DNA of 64,000 bases, from assembly GCF_000367925.1 (NCBI RefSeq), contig NZ_KB849164.1:598349-662348 (forward strand), written 5' to 3'. Under the pieces are notes generated by a model. It was not told where the DNA came from. It worked only from the letters and a program-made list of their open reading frames with translations, and did no database searches. Made by a program: the position numbers and the translations under genes. This DNA is from Acinetobacter bohemicus ANC 3994. Its GTDB lineage: Bacteria; Pseudomonadota; Gammaproteobacteria; Pseudomonadales; Moraxellaceae. Shown here one piece after another: positions 44,847-53,706 of this stretch (position 1 is its first letter; every line of letters begins with the position of its first letter).

Positions 44847-45362
44847 TTGGCTTAATACCAGTAAACTTTCTTTAATAAAGGCAGGTAAGTCGTCAGGAGA
44901 GCGAGAAGAAATATACAGATTATTATCATTCACCACATCAACATCGTAATACACAGCACCGGCATTAATCAGATCTAGGGCGACGGTTTGAATGGTCGTC
45001 ATTAACCGACCTTTAACCACTTTTGCAGCAATTAGCAGTTGAGGGCCGTGACAAATACTCATAATTGGTTTTTGTGCATTGGCAAAATTACGGACAAAAT
45101 CGACAAAACGATGATCACGACACAATTGGTTGGGAGAATGTCCTCCGGGAATAAGTAAGGCATCAAAATCATGCACAGAAACATGGTCTATACTTCGATC
45201 AATGGTAACCGCAGATTTGCATTTTTGACCATAGACAATATTACCGGCTCTGTTTTCAATATTTAAAATACTATGACGTGCAGCTCGAAAGGCCTGTACA
45301 GGTTCCGAGTATGCAATATCTTCAAAATCATGGGTCACTAAAACGGCGATTCTTTTTGACAT
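44844..45362 (-). CDS. DJ-1/PfpI family protein
   Basis: A 172-residue DJ-1/PfpI protein with the nucleophile elbow SICHGPQLL (Cys104, His105) and the conserved FEDIAYSEP near residue 14, matching the PfpI/YhbO class of stress proteins, described as proteases, deglycases or hydratases. The ATG at 45362 has GGAG upstream. A longer in-frame extension to 45494 lacks such a site and is rejected. It may share transcription with the fadD-type gene upstream. Confidence 0.85.
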   Translation of the reverse strand: MSKRIAVLVTHDFEDIAYSEPVQAFRAARHSILNIENRAGNIVYGQKCKSAVTIDRSIDHVSVHDFDALLIPGGHSPNQLCRDHRFVDFVRNFANAQKPIMSICHGPQLLIAAKVVKGRLMTTIQTVALDLINAGAVYYDVDVVNDNNLYISSRSPDDLPAFIKESLLVLSQ

Positions 45363-45506
45363 TATTATTCTCCGAATTGCTTTATTAAAAGAATATAGAG
45401 GAATCACTAAATTTTTGTGATGGATTTTGGTAAATGACTCTTGTAAAAGAGAAAGCCCCAAAGACAAAGCTTTAGGGCTAGATTTTAATACCATAATAAG
45501 CTGAAA

Positions 45507-47228
45507 TTAATTAGAATATTTTTGACTTTCCATTTGACGAAGTTCGGCACGTAGAATTTTTCCGACGGTTGACTTTGGTAACTCATTCAATATTTCAATC
45601 GATTTTGGGACTTTGTAGGCGGTTAGGTTGTCTTTACAATGTTTTAGGATTTCACTGACAGAAAGACTGGCATTATTCGAGGCAATAAATGCTTTAACCG
45701 ATTCTCCCGTTTGATCATCGGGTACACCAATGACAGCAGCTTCAATAATATCTGGATGTTCAGCTAAAATTGCTTCAATTTCATTGGGATAAACATTAAA
45801 ACCTGAAACAATCACCATATCTTTTTTACGATCTAAAATATAACAAAAGCCATCTTCATCGACTTTGGCAATGTCACCTGTATGTAACCAACCATCGATA
45901 AAGGTTTCAGCCGTTTCGGTTGGGCGGTTTAAATAACCCAATACAATTTGGGGCCCTTTTACACAGAGTTCACCGGCTTCACCTAATGGAACTTCGTGAC
46001 CTTGTTCATTGACAATTTTAATGTCGGAACCCGGTAATGGAAAACCAACAGAACCCTGACGAATTTCACGAATGGGTGGATGAAGTAGCGCAGCACAACT
46101 GGTTTCTGTCATGCCAAAACCTTCAATAATCGTGCCGACTTTAGCTTTCCAGTGTTCTGCTGTTGCAGGACGCAGTGCCGTGCCGCCAGAAATGCTACAG
46201 GTCAGTTTTGGTGGGTTTGCAGTAAACCAACTTTCAGCCAATAAGCCCGCATAGAGTGTATCGACTCCAGTTAACCACGTGACTTTAAATTTTTCAAAAG
46301 CAGGTTTTAAGTTGCTGACTGGTCGTGGAGAAGGAATTAGCAGATTGTGAGAACCCGCTTCAAAGAACATGAGGAAATTTACACTAAAGGCAAAAATATG
46401 ATACAGCGGAATTGCCGTTAAAATGCAGTCGTTATGGTTAAATCCAGATTCATGGGCATGTAAATAATCGCCAGTTATTTTGACCAAAGATGCCACATTT
46501 TGATGACTAATTATGGCACCTTTACTACGACCCGTTGTTCCACCTGTATATTGATATAGGGCAATATCATGTTGAATAGGGATATATTGTTCTAAATTTT
46601 TACCCATTTCTAAAGCATCTGTGAAGGTTGTATAGACAATACTTGGTTTGAGTGAGCGACCTTGCGCTTCGGCATCTGCCTGCATTTTTTGTGCAATCAT
46701 GCCCTGATAAGGCTGATCAAAAAACTCACTTAAACTTGCGGTTACCAGTGCCAAGGATTGAAGCTGAGCGTTGTTTTGAATCACACGTTCAAAAGTTGCT
46801 AAAAATAAATCAGAAACAATCAATGCTGTTGCAGCACTGTCAATTAATTGGTATTCAAGTTCGCGCGCTGTATACAGTGGATTAATATTGGTAATAATTA
46901 AACCCGCTTTCCAACAAGCAAATACAGCAATCGGATATTGCAAAGAATTTGGCATTTGTAAACCAACCACATCGCCTTTTTTAAGTTTCAGGTGATGCTG
47001 TAAATAATTGGCAAAGGTGCTTGATAGATCATCAATTTCTTGAAAGGTTAAGCTCTTGGTTAAGCCTGTAGGTAACACCACACTAAATGCGGGCGATTGT
47101 GAAAATTGAGCCGTGGTGTGGGTCAATAATTCTGGTAAGTTTGATTTAATTTGATCAGGCTTAAGTTGATAACCATGTAATGAAATGGGTAAATTTTTTT
47201 CCCATGGGCGCTGTGCGTAATGACTCAT
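45507..47228 (-). CDS. fadD: Long-chain fatty acid--CoA ligase
   Basis: FadD activates fatty acids to acyl-CoA for beta-oxidation at the inner membrane. At 573 residues it has the ANL fold: YQYTGGTTGRSKGAI (P-loop) near 220, GFGMTETS near 365, GWLHTGDIAKVDEDGF and the C-terminal KSTVGKILRAELR with the catalytic Lys. The N-terminus PWEKNLPISLHGYQ is usual for FadD. It is monocistronic, or the first gene of a unit with the DJ-1 gene. Confidence 0.93.
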   Translation of the reverse strand: MSHYAQRPWEKNLPISLHGYQLKPDQIKSNLPELLTHTTAQFSQSPAFSVVLPTGLTKSLTFQEIDDLSSTFANYLQHHLKLKKGDVVGLQMPNSLQYPIAVFACWKAGLIITNINPLYTARELEYQLIDSAATALIVSDLFLATFERVIQNNAQLQSLALVTASLSEFFDQPYQGMIAQKMQADAEAQGRSLKPSIVYTTFTDALEMGKNLEQYIPIQHDIALYQYTGGTTGRSKGAIISHQNVASLVKITGDYLHAHESGFNHNDCILTAIPLYHIFAFSVNFLMFFEAGSHNLLIPSPRPVSNLKPAFEKFKVTWLTGVDTLYAGLLAESWFTANPPKLTCSISGGTALRPATAEHWKAKVGTIIEGFGMTETSCAALLHPPIREIRQGSVGFPLPGSDIKIVNEQGHEVPLGEAGELCVKGPQIVLGYLNRPTETAETFIDGWLHTGDIAKVDEDGFCYILDRKKDMVIVSGFNVYPNEIEAILAEHPDIIEAAVIGVPDDQTGESVKAFIASNNASLSVSEILKHCKDNLTAYKVPKSIEILNELPKSTVGKILRAELRQMESQKYSN

Positions 47229-47683
47229 TGATGATCCTTAAGATAGATGTTTTAGTTTTGTTTTGGTTTTTATGTCAGTCCAGACATTTGTCTTCAAACA
47301 TCAAGCAAATGTTTATTTTTGGCAATGATCTAATCTGCCAATGACCCCAATAAATAGTAAAAAAGCAGAGTGTAAAAATATTGATATTAAGCGTTTTAAA
47401 ATATGATGTTATTTGCAAAACAAGATCAATATATTCGACCAGATAGCATAAAACTCACCTTGGTCGTACAGGGCTAAAAATGTACAACTGTAGTGTAATT
47501 TATGGAAAATTGGCAAAAGGTCATTAATTTTAAGAATTTATTGCAAAATCATAGAGAATAAAATTGCTGATTAAATCAACTGTATGTTTTTAAGGCTGAA
47601 TCAATCAAAGTCTTATTGCGTAACATTTGAAAGCTAACTATTGTTATACTGTTTGCATAATGTTTTTGAAGGGCGACATAACA
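47229..47683. other. Intergenic region between fadD and pheA
   Basis: About 455 AT-rich bases holding the divergent promoters. GCAAAACAAGATC and similar short motifs occur, but no FadR- or TyrR-type operator could be recognised. Confidence 0.4.
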
Positions 47684-48793
47684 ATGATCAACGACGATCA
47701 AAACACAAAGACTTCTCTTGACCTTGCTCAGATTCGTGAGGATATTGACTCAGTTGATCAGCAGATTCAACAGCTTATCAACCGCCGAGCAAAATTGGCA
47801 GAAGCAGTAGCAAAAGCAAAGTTTGCTTCTGAAGAGAATCCAATGTTTTACCGTCCTGAACGTGAAGCGCAAGTTTTGCGTAATGTTATGGAGCGCAATG
47901 AGGGGCCATTATCTGATGTGACCATGGCGCGTCTATTTCGTGAAATCATGTCGGCTTGTCTTGCACTTGAAGCACCACAAAGCATTGCATTTTTAGGTCC
48001 AGTCGGTACTTATACCCATTCAGCTGTGCTGAAGCACTTTGGTCAGGATGCGATTGTTCGTCCACTTCCAACCATTGATGAAGTATTTCGTGAAGTGGAA
48101 GCGGGAAGTGCACATTATGGTTTGGTGCCCGTGGAGAACTCTTCTGAAGGCGTGGTCAACCATACTTTAGATTGTTTTAAGTCATCGCATTTAAATGTGA
48201 TTGGTGAAGTTGAATTGCGTATTCATCACCAATTTTTAGTCTCTGCAAATACCCGTAAAGACAGCATTAAACAAATTTATGCACATCAACAAACTTTGGC
48301 GCAATGTCGCAAATGGTTAGATGCGCATTATCCGGGTGTAGAGCGCGTTGCTTTAAGTTCAAATGCTGAAGCGGCACGTCGAATTCGTACTGAATGGCAT
48401 TCAGCAGCAATTGCATCTGATGTTGCTGCCAATATTTATGACTTAGAAATTCTACATGGCAATATTGAAGATAACCCGGAAAATACCACACGTTTCTTGG
48501 TGATTGGTCGTGAAAAAGTACCGCAAAGCGGCAATGATAAAACCTCATTACTGATTTCAGCACATGATCGTGCCGGTGCATTGCTTGAAATTCTTGCACC
48601 TTTTGCAAAACATCATATTAGCTTAACCAGTATTGAAACCCGTCCTGCATTACCTGAAAAATGGGCTTATGTATTCTTCATTGACTTAGAAGGTCATGTC
48701 GAGCAAGACAATGTCAAAGCGGCAATTGAAGAAATTCGTCCGTTGGTGAAAGAAGTTCGAGTATTAGGTTCATATCCGATCGCGGTATTGTAA
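47684..48793 (+). CDS. pheA: Bifunctional chorismate mutase / prephenate dehydratase
   Basis: PheA turns chorismate into prephenate and then phenylpyruvate on the route to phenylalanine. The N-terminal mutase (about 12-90) has the AroQ pattern LAQIREDIDSVDQQIQQLINRRAKLAEAVAKAK. The dehydratase follows with IAFLGPVGTYTHSA and PVENSSEGVVNHTLD, and the C-terminal ACT domain holds ALLEILAPFAKHHISLTSIETRP for Phe feedback. ATG 47684 has AAGGG 10 bases upstream; ATG 47660 is an alternative. hisC and tyrA-aroA follow. Confidence 0.95.
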   Translation: MINDDQNTKTSLDLAQIREDIDSVDQQIQQLINRRAKLAEAVAKAKFASEENPMFYRPEREAQVLRNVMERNEGPLSDVTMARLFREIMSACLALEAPQSIAFLGPVGTYTHSAVLKHFGQDAIVRPLPTIDEVFREVEAGSAHYGLVPVENSSEGVVNHTLDCFKSSHLNVIGEVELRIHHQFLVSANTRKDSIKQIYAHQQTLAQCRKWLDAHYPGVERVALSSNAEAARRIRTEWHSAAIASDVAANIYDLEILHGNIEDNPENTTRFLVIGREKVPQSGNDKTSLLISAHDRAGALLEILAPFAKHHISLTSIETRPALPEKWAYVFFIDLEGHVEQDNVKAAIEEIRPLVKEVRVLGSYPIAVL

Positions 48794-48864
48794 ATCACTA
48801 TTTGGTGGTTAATTTTAACTTGAAGTTAACCACTTTTATCACTTGAAATAATTGGAAGAGTAAC

Positions 48865-49971
48865 ATGTCGTTTGTCCCTGCCAATGAAGGCATCTCAAAG
48901 TTAAAACCTTATCAACCGGGTAAGCCAATTAGTGAGCTTGAGCGTGAGTTAGGGATTACTGATATCGTCAAATTGGCATCGAATGAAAATCCATTGGGCT
49001 GTTCTGATCAGGTCAAACAAGCAGTGGCTGCTGAGTTGGCTGAAATTGGTCGTTATCCTGACGGTGGCGGTTTTATTTTAAAAGATCAAATTTGTGCGCA
49101 ATTTGGCGTGACTGCTGACTGTATTACTTTGGGTAATGGTTCAAACGACTTATTAGAAATGTTTGCTCGTGCATTCGTTTCTTCAAGCGATTCTGTGGTG
49201 TATAGCCAACATGCATTTGCTGTTTATGCTTTAGTGACGCAAGCAATTAATGCACAAGCGATTGAAGTCCCAGCAAAAGGCTTTGCACATGATTTAGATG
49301 CCATGGCTGCTGCAATTCAAGACAATACTAAACTCATTTTTATTGCCAATCCCAATAACCCAACGGGGACTTGGTTTGAAGAAGCTGAATTTGAAGCATT
49401 TATGCAGAAAGTACCTGCAAGTGTGATTGTGGTACTGGATGAAGCGTATGTGGAATATTTTCCAGAAAATTTCAATAGCTTAAAATTTTTAGCACAATAT
49501 CCAAACATCATCGTTAGCCGTACATTGTCTAAATGTTATGGTTTGGCAGCCCTGCGTGTGGGTTTTGCATTGGCATCGAAACAAGTCACTGATTTTTTAA
49601 ATCGTATTCGTCAGCCCTTTAATGTGAATCATCTTGCTATGGTGGCTGCTGTTGCTGCACTAAAAGATGAAGACTTTATTGAGCAATCACGTATTGTCAA
49701 TAAAGCAGGTATGAATCAATTAGAGCAAGGTTTTCAGTCGCTTGGCTTAGACTATGTGGCATCACGTGCGAACTTTATTTTGGTTGATGTTCAGGCTGAT
49801 GCTGCACAAACGTTCAATGCCTTGTTAAAAGAAGGGGTGATTGTACGTCCAGTCGGAATTGCAAATCATCTGCGTGTGTCGATTGGTACTGAAACTGAAA
49901 ATGCTAAATTCCTTAGCGCACTTGCGAAGGTACTTGATTTAGCAAGCAATACTGTAGAGGGAAAAGCTTAA
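48865..49971 (+). CDS. hisC: Histidinol-phosphate / aromatic aminotransferase
   Basis: A 368-residue class-II PLP aminotransferase of the HisC family. The cofactor residues are seen in LASNENPLG, NPNNPTG, LDEAYVEY, and SRTLSKCYGLAALRVG with Lys223. In this operon, between pheA and tyrA-aroA, the HisC homologue (HisHb/ArAT type) is commonly used for aromatic amino-acid transamination as well as histidine synthesis. The last base of its stop abuts the next start. Confidence 0.9.
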   Translation: MSFVPANEGISKLKPYQPGKPISELERELGITDIVKLASNENPLGCSDQVKQAVAAELAEIGRYPDGGGFILKDQICAQFGVTADCITLGNGSNDLLEMFARAFVSSSDSVVYSQHAFAVYALVTQAINAQAIEVPAKGFAHDLDAMAAAIQDNTKLIFIANPNNPTGTWFEEAEFEAFMQKVPASVIVVLDEAYVEYFPENFNSLKFLAQYPNIIVSRTLSKCYGLAALRVGFALASKQVTDFLNRIRQPFNVNHLAMVAAVAALKDEDFIEQSRIVNKAGMNQLEQGFQSLGLDYVASRANFILVDVQADAAQTFNALLKEGVIVRPVGIANHLRVSIGTETENAKFLSALAKVLDLASNTVEGKA

Positions 49972-49974
49972 GTG

Positions 49975-52221
49975 ATGTCCAAGCCTCTATTTGAAAAAGT
50001 TGCATTTATTGGACTTGGGTTGATTGGTTCAAGTCTAGCGCGTGTGATGATTGCTGAAAATTTAGCAAAGCAAATTGTTGCATCAACACGTTCGCAAAAA
50101 ACATTGGATGATGCGAAAGCACTTGGATTGATTCAAGCGGGCTATAGCAATCCTGTTGATGCTGTTCAAGGTGCCGATTTAGTCGTTTTAGCCTTACCTG
50201 TTCGTGCGACAGAAAAAGTACTGGAAATGATTAAGCCTTATCTTGCTGCGACCACCATCATCACTGATGTTGGTAGCACCAAAGGCAATGTGGTAGATGC
50301 TGCAAAGGCGGTATATGGTGAAAATTTACCAGAAGGTTTTGTACCGGGGCATCCGATTGCTGGGGCTGAACATACAGGCGTACATGCCGGTAAGGTCGAT
50401 TTGTTTGCCAATCATAAAGTCATTTTGACGCCTTTACCGACCAGTGCCGATTGGGCGGTGGAAAAACTGACACAATTGTGGCAAGCGGCTAAAGCTGACG
50501 TGATTTGTATGGATGTCGATAAACACGATGAAGTCCTTGCACATACCAGTCATCTGCCACATTTGATGGCATTTAACTTGGTCGAGCAGCTTGCCAATCG
50601 TGAAGATAATTTCGATATCTTTCGTTATGCAGCAGGTGGTTTTCGTGACTTTTCACGCATAGCTGCCAGTGATCCGCAAATGTGGCATGACATCTTTTTT
50701 GCCAATAAGAAAGCGATTTTAAATGCAGTCGATGGCTTCGAAAAGCAACTCGCAATATTACGTAAACTGATTGAAGATGAAAACTCACAGGCATTAATGG
50801 GGGTGTTGGGGCATGCACAGGCTGCACGACAACACTTCAATCACATGCTCGCCAAACAACCTTTGATGGAGAAAAATAAAGTGACACAACAATTTACCAT
50901 TTTGCCAGGTTCTCAAAATTTCCAAGGTAAATTTACCGTGCCTGGTGACAAATCTGTGTCACATCGCTCCATCATGTTTGGTGCGATTGCAGAAGGCACA
51001 ACCCATGTTACAGGTTTCTTGGAAGGTGAAGATGCGCTGGCAACTTTGCAAGCTTTCCGTGATATGGGCGTGAGTATTGAAGGGCCAAAAAATGGTGAAG
51101 TCACTATTCATGGTGTCGGTATCAATGGCTTAAAAGCGCCTGCAAGTGCCTTATATATGGGGAACTCGGGTACATCAATGCGTCTACTTTCAGGTATGTT
51201 GTCTGCGCAAAAATTTGATTCAGTCATGACCGGCGATGCGTCATTGTCTAAACGTCCAATGGAACGTATTGCCAAACCTTTACGTGAAATGGGTGCACAA
51301 ATTCAAACCACGGGTGAACGTGGTACGCCACCAGTATCGATTACAGGGAATCAAAACCTTCAAGGTATTCATTACGATTTGCCGATGGCATCTGCACAAG
51401 TGAAATCAGGCATTTTACTGGCGGGTCTTTGGGCCAGCGGTGAAACATCAGTGACGGAACCAGAACCAACACGTGACCATACAGAGCGTATGTTGCGTGC
51501 ATTTGGTTATGAAGTAAAAACTGAAGGCAATCGCATTTCATTACAAGGTGGCGGTAAGCTCATTGCGACTGAAATTCAGGTGCCATCAGATATTTCATCT
51601 GCCGCATTCTTTATGGTGGGTGCTGCCATTACTGAAGGTTCAGACGTGACTTTAGAGGCTGTTGGAATTAACCCAACGCGTACGGGCGTGATTGAAATCT
51701 TGAAACAAATGGGTGCGGACTTGACCGTTGAAAACGAACGTATTGCAGGTGGTGAACCGATTGCAGACATTCGTATCAAAGGCTCTCGTACGCTTAAAGG
51801 CATTCATATGCCTGAAGATCAAGTGCCATTGGCCATTGATGAATTTCCAGCGCTCTTTATTGCCGCAGCATGTGCCGAAGGTCAAACGATTTTAACGGGT
51901 GCTGCGGAACTTCGCGTCAAAGAATCTGATCGTATTCAAGTCATGGCAGATGGTTTAAAAACTATGGGTATTGACTGCACACCAACGGATGATGGCATCA
52001 TTATTGAAGGTAAGGGGAAGTCAGGCGATTGGTCTACAATCTTCACGGGTGGTGAAATTGAATCGCATCATGATCACCGTATTGCGATGAGTTTTAGTAT
52101 GGCCGGTTTGCGTACTTCGGGCGCAATTAAAATTGTCGGTACAGAAACGGTGGCAACCAGTTTCCCTACTTTCACTGAGCTTGCAAATCAAGCCGGTTTA
52201 GCGATACAAGTCAGTGAATAA
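49975..52221 (+). CDS. tyrA-aroA: Fused prephenate dehydrogenase / EPSP synthase
   Basis: A natural fusion of about 748 residues. The first 300 form TyrA, with the NAD motif IGLGLIGSSLAR and GHPIAGAEHTGVHAG, making 4-hydroxyphenylpyruvate or arogenate-derived tyrosine precursors. From about residue 304 AroA begins: VPGDKSVSHRSIMFGAIAEG, LYMGNSGTSMRLLSG, and ESHHDHRIAMSFSMAGL, the 5-enolpyruvylshikimate-3-phosphate synthase steps. This TyrA-AroA fusion is known in Acinetobacter and some pseudomonads. The start may be GTG 49972 or ATG 49975. Confidence 0.95.
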   Translation: MSKPLFEKVAFIGLGLIGSSLARVMIAENLAKQIVASTRSQKTLDDAKALGLIQAGYSNPVDAVQGADLVVLALPVRATEKVLEMIKPYLAATTIITDVGSTKGNVVDAAKAVYGENLPEGFVPGHPIAGAEHTGVHAGKVDLFANHKVILTPLPTSADWAVEKLTQLWQAAKADVICMDVDKHDEVLAHTSHLPHLMAFNLVEQLANREDNFDIFRYAAGGFRDFSRIAASDPQMWHDIFFANKKAILNAVDGFEKQLAILRKLIEDENSQALMGVLGHAQAARQHFNHMLAKQPLMEKNKVTQQFTILPGSQNFQGKFTVPGDKSVSHRSIMFGAIAEGTTHVTGFLEGEDALATLQAFRDMGVSIEGPKNGEVTIHGVGINGLKAPASALYMGNSGTSMRLLSGMLSAQKFDSVMTGDASLSKRPMERIAKPLREMGAQIQTTGERGTPPVSITGNQNLQGIHYDLPMASAQVKSGILLAGLWASGETSVTEPEPTRDHTERMLRAFGYEVKTEGNRISLQGGGKLIATEIQVPSDISSAAFFMVGAAITEGSDVTLEAVGINPTRTGVIEILKQMGADLTVENERIAGGEPIADIRIKGSRTLKGIHMPEDQVPLAIDEFPALFIAAACAEGQTILTGAAELRVKESDRIQVMADGLKTMGIDCTPTDDGIIIEGKGKSGDWSTIFTGGEIESHHDHRIAMSFSMAGLRTSGAIKIVGTETVATSFPTFTELANQAGLAIQVSE

Positions 52222-52250
52222 TTAGTCTAGTTTTGTACATTTGTTAGACA

Positions 52251-52284
52251 ACAGCCAAGCTTTTGCTTGGCTGTTTTGTTTTTA
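52251..52284 (+). terminator. Terminator of the pheA operon
   Basis: ACAGCCAAGC and GCTTGGCTGT form a perfect 10-bp stem with a TTTT loop, followed by TTGTTTTT. Confidence 0.93.
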
Positions 52285-52330
52285 TTGCTTATTCTAAAAC
52301 CATACAATAAGAATGCCTTTGGATATATCG

Positions 52331-52708
52331 ATGAGAAAATTACAATTTACAGCAAACTGTGAAAAACATAATCATGCTGCATTGCAGAGCAGTGATCGTC
52401 ATGTGACTCAGGAATATGTTGCAGATCTTTTGTCTAAAGAATTAGGCGAATATGGTTTTCAGACCTTGTCACAAAGTGGTGACCATGTTGCTGTCAGTGT
52501 AGATAATCATTCCTTGCCGCTGTCCATTACTTGCCAAGGGCATGATCAGGGTGGTCATTTGGTCTGTGAAATTACATCATATCCTGATGAAGATCAGGAC
52601 TGGTTAGACCGCATTACAGAGCAGAGCTTGCTGAATCAATTGGCACAAGCCGTTGAAAATACATTAAAACAAGATGAAGCTTTTAGCGAGTTTGAGTGGA
52701 AGGGTTAG
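52331..52708 (+). CDS. Uncharacterised acidic protein
   Basis: A 125-residue soluble, acidic protein (many Asp/Glu/Gln, few Cys). No family was recognised. It begins MRKLQFTANCEKHNH and continues VTQEYVADLLSKELGEYGFQTL, an alpha/beta pattern with a possible helix bundle at the C-terminus. An in-frame ATG at 52313 is also possible; ribosome signals are weak for both. It follows the pheA operon terminator, so it likely has its own promoter. Confidence 0.6.
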   Translation: MRKLQFTANCEKHNHAALQSSDRHVTQEYVADLLSKELGEYGFQTLSQSGDHVAVSVDNHSLPLSITCQGHDQGGHLVCEITSYPDEDQDWLDRITEQSLLNQLAQAVENTLKQDEAFSEFEWKG

Positions 52709-52883
52709 CCTTAGCAAAAAGGTAGGCTTGAAGTTTGGAAGGGCAGATATTGCTGACACCGATATCGGCTACTTTTGAATTTGAAATAATTTTTGAATTT
52801 GAAATGATCAGGGCTTGTTGACCTTGTATAAATAGCCTGAGCTGCGAAAAACAGTGCTGTGTTCGCAGCTCAGGATTTTTATT

Positions 52884-53324
52884 TTATTCCACACGTAACC
52901 AAGTCTGACTGCGACCTACGGCTGATACTCCCATATATCCGCGAAGAAATAATTTTTTGCCATTGGTACTGATTTTGCCTTTAAGACGGTAAAATTTTCC
53001 AGAAACAGGATCAATGATTTTCCCATTTGTGTAATTAATTTGATCTTCTGTTTTTAATCCAGAAATCACCTGCATACCTATGATGGGTTTGTTGGTATAG
53101 GGTGCAGGGCAATTGGTACAAAACTCTTTCGGTGTATAGCCGACACGTGGTGTTGATTTGAGCGCTGTACCTGCATATGTACCATCGGCCTGTTGCTCAA
53201 TTTTGACTAACCCTTTAGCTTCACCGGTTTTATCGTCTATATAACGCCATGTGCCGACAATATTTTGTGCAATGGCTGAAGAGCTCAATAAAGCGATGCA
53301 AATTATCCCAAAAATAGTTTTCAT
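52884..53324 (-). CDS. DUF2147 secreted protein
   Basis: A 146-residue exported protein. The signal peptide MKTIFGIICIALLSSSAIA is cleaved near residue 19. The mature part has the DUF2147 pattern: VGTWRYIDDKTGEAKGLVKIEQ, CTNCPAPYTNKPIIGMQV and the C-terminal KLFLRGYMG. The fold is probably a small beta-barrel in the periplasm, function unknown. The two cysteines CTNC may form a disulfide. Confidence 0.8.
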   Translation of the reverse strand: MKTIFGIICIALLSSSAIAQNIVGTWRYIDDKTGEAKGLVKIEQQADGTYAGTALKSTPRVGYTPKEFCTNCPAPYTNKPIIGMQVISGLKTEDQINYTNGKIIDPVSGKFYRLKGKISTNGKKLFLRGYMGVSAVGRSQTWLRVE

Positions 53325-53706
53325 AATATCCTTCTAACTATTAAAAATGTTTCCGAACATCTTAAGCCGTACTTGGCTAACTATTTGATTGTATAGTTTT
53401 TAGATTTTCAAATGAAGTGCAAAATAATTCATTTTGGAAAGGGGAATCTAGAGCATTTGTTATTTCGTGCAACCTATACAGCGTATGGCAAAGATAAAGT
53501 AATGAAAATATGCATGGCTTAGTTTGCTAGTACATTGCCAAAGGCAGCGACTTTTAACATGAGCCTAATCATAGATTGAACTATCGCTCAAAAAAAGACT
53601 CGGATTTATGAGTCCGAGTCAGGTGTTATTGAAAGAGCATAGTGTTGAACTTTAAATGCTAATCTAAGGTATTATAATAAAATTATAAATAACAATTAAT
53701 TATATA
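53325..53706. other. Intergenic region with an orphan terminator-like hairpin
   Basis: About 380 bases without a gene. GACTCGGA and TCCGAGTC at 53597-53620 form a perfect 8-bp stem, and on the minus strand this is followed by TTTTTTT, making a terminator with no minus-strand gene immediately upstream. Confidence 0.55.
53597..53620 (-). terminator. Orphan minus-strand terminator
   Basis: GACTCGGA/TCCGAGTC stem with a 8-base loop; its T-run lies on the minus strand at 53590-53596. Confidence 0.6.

Noticed and set aside
45363..45494. N-terminal extension of the DJ-1/PfpI protein
   Set aside because: No ribosome site, and the family starts at the MSKRIAVLVT methionine preceded by GGAG.
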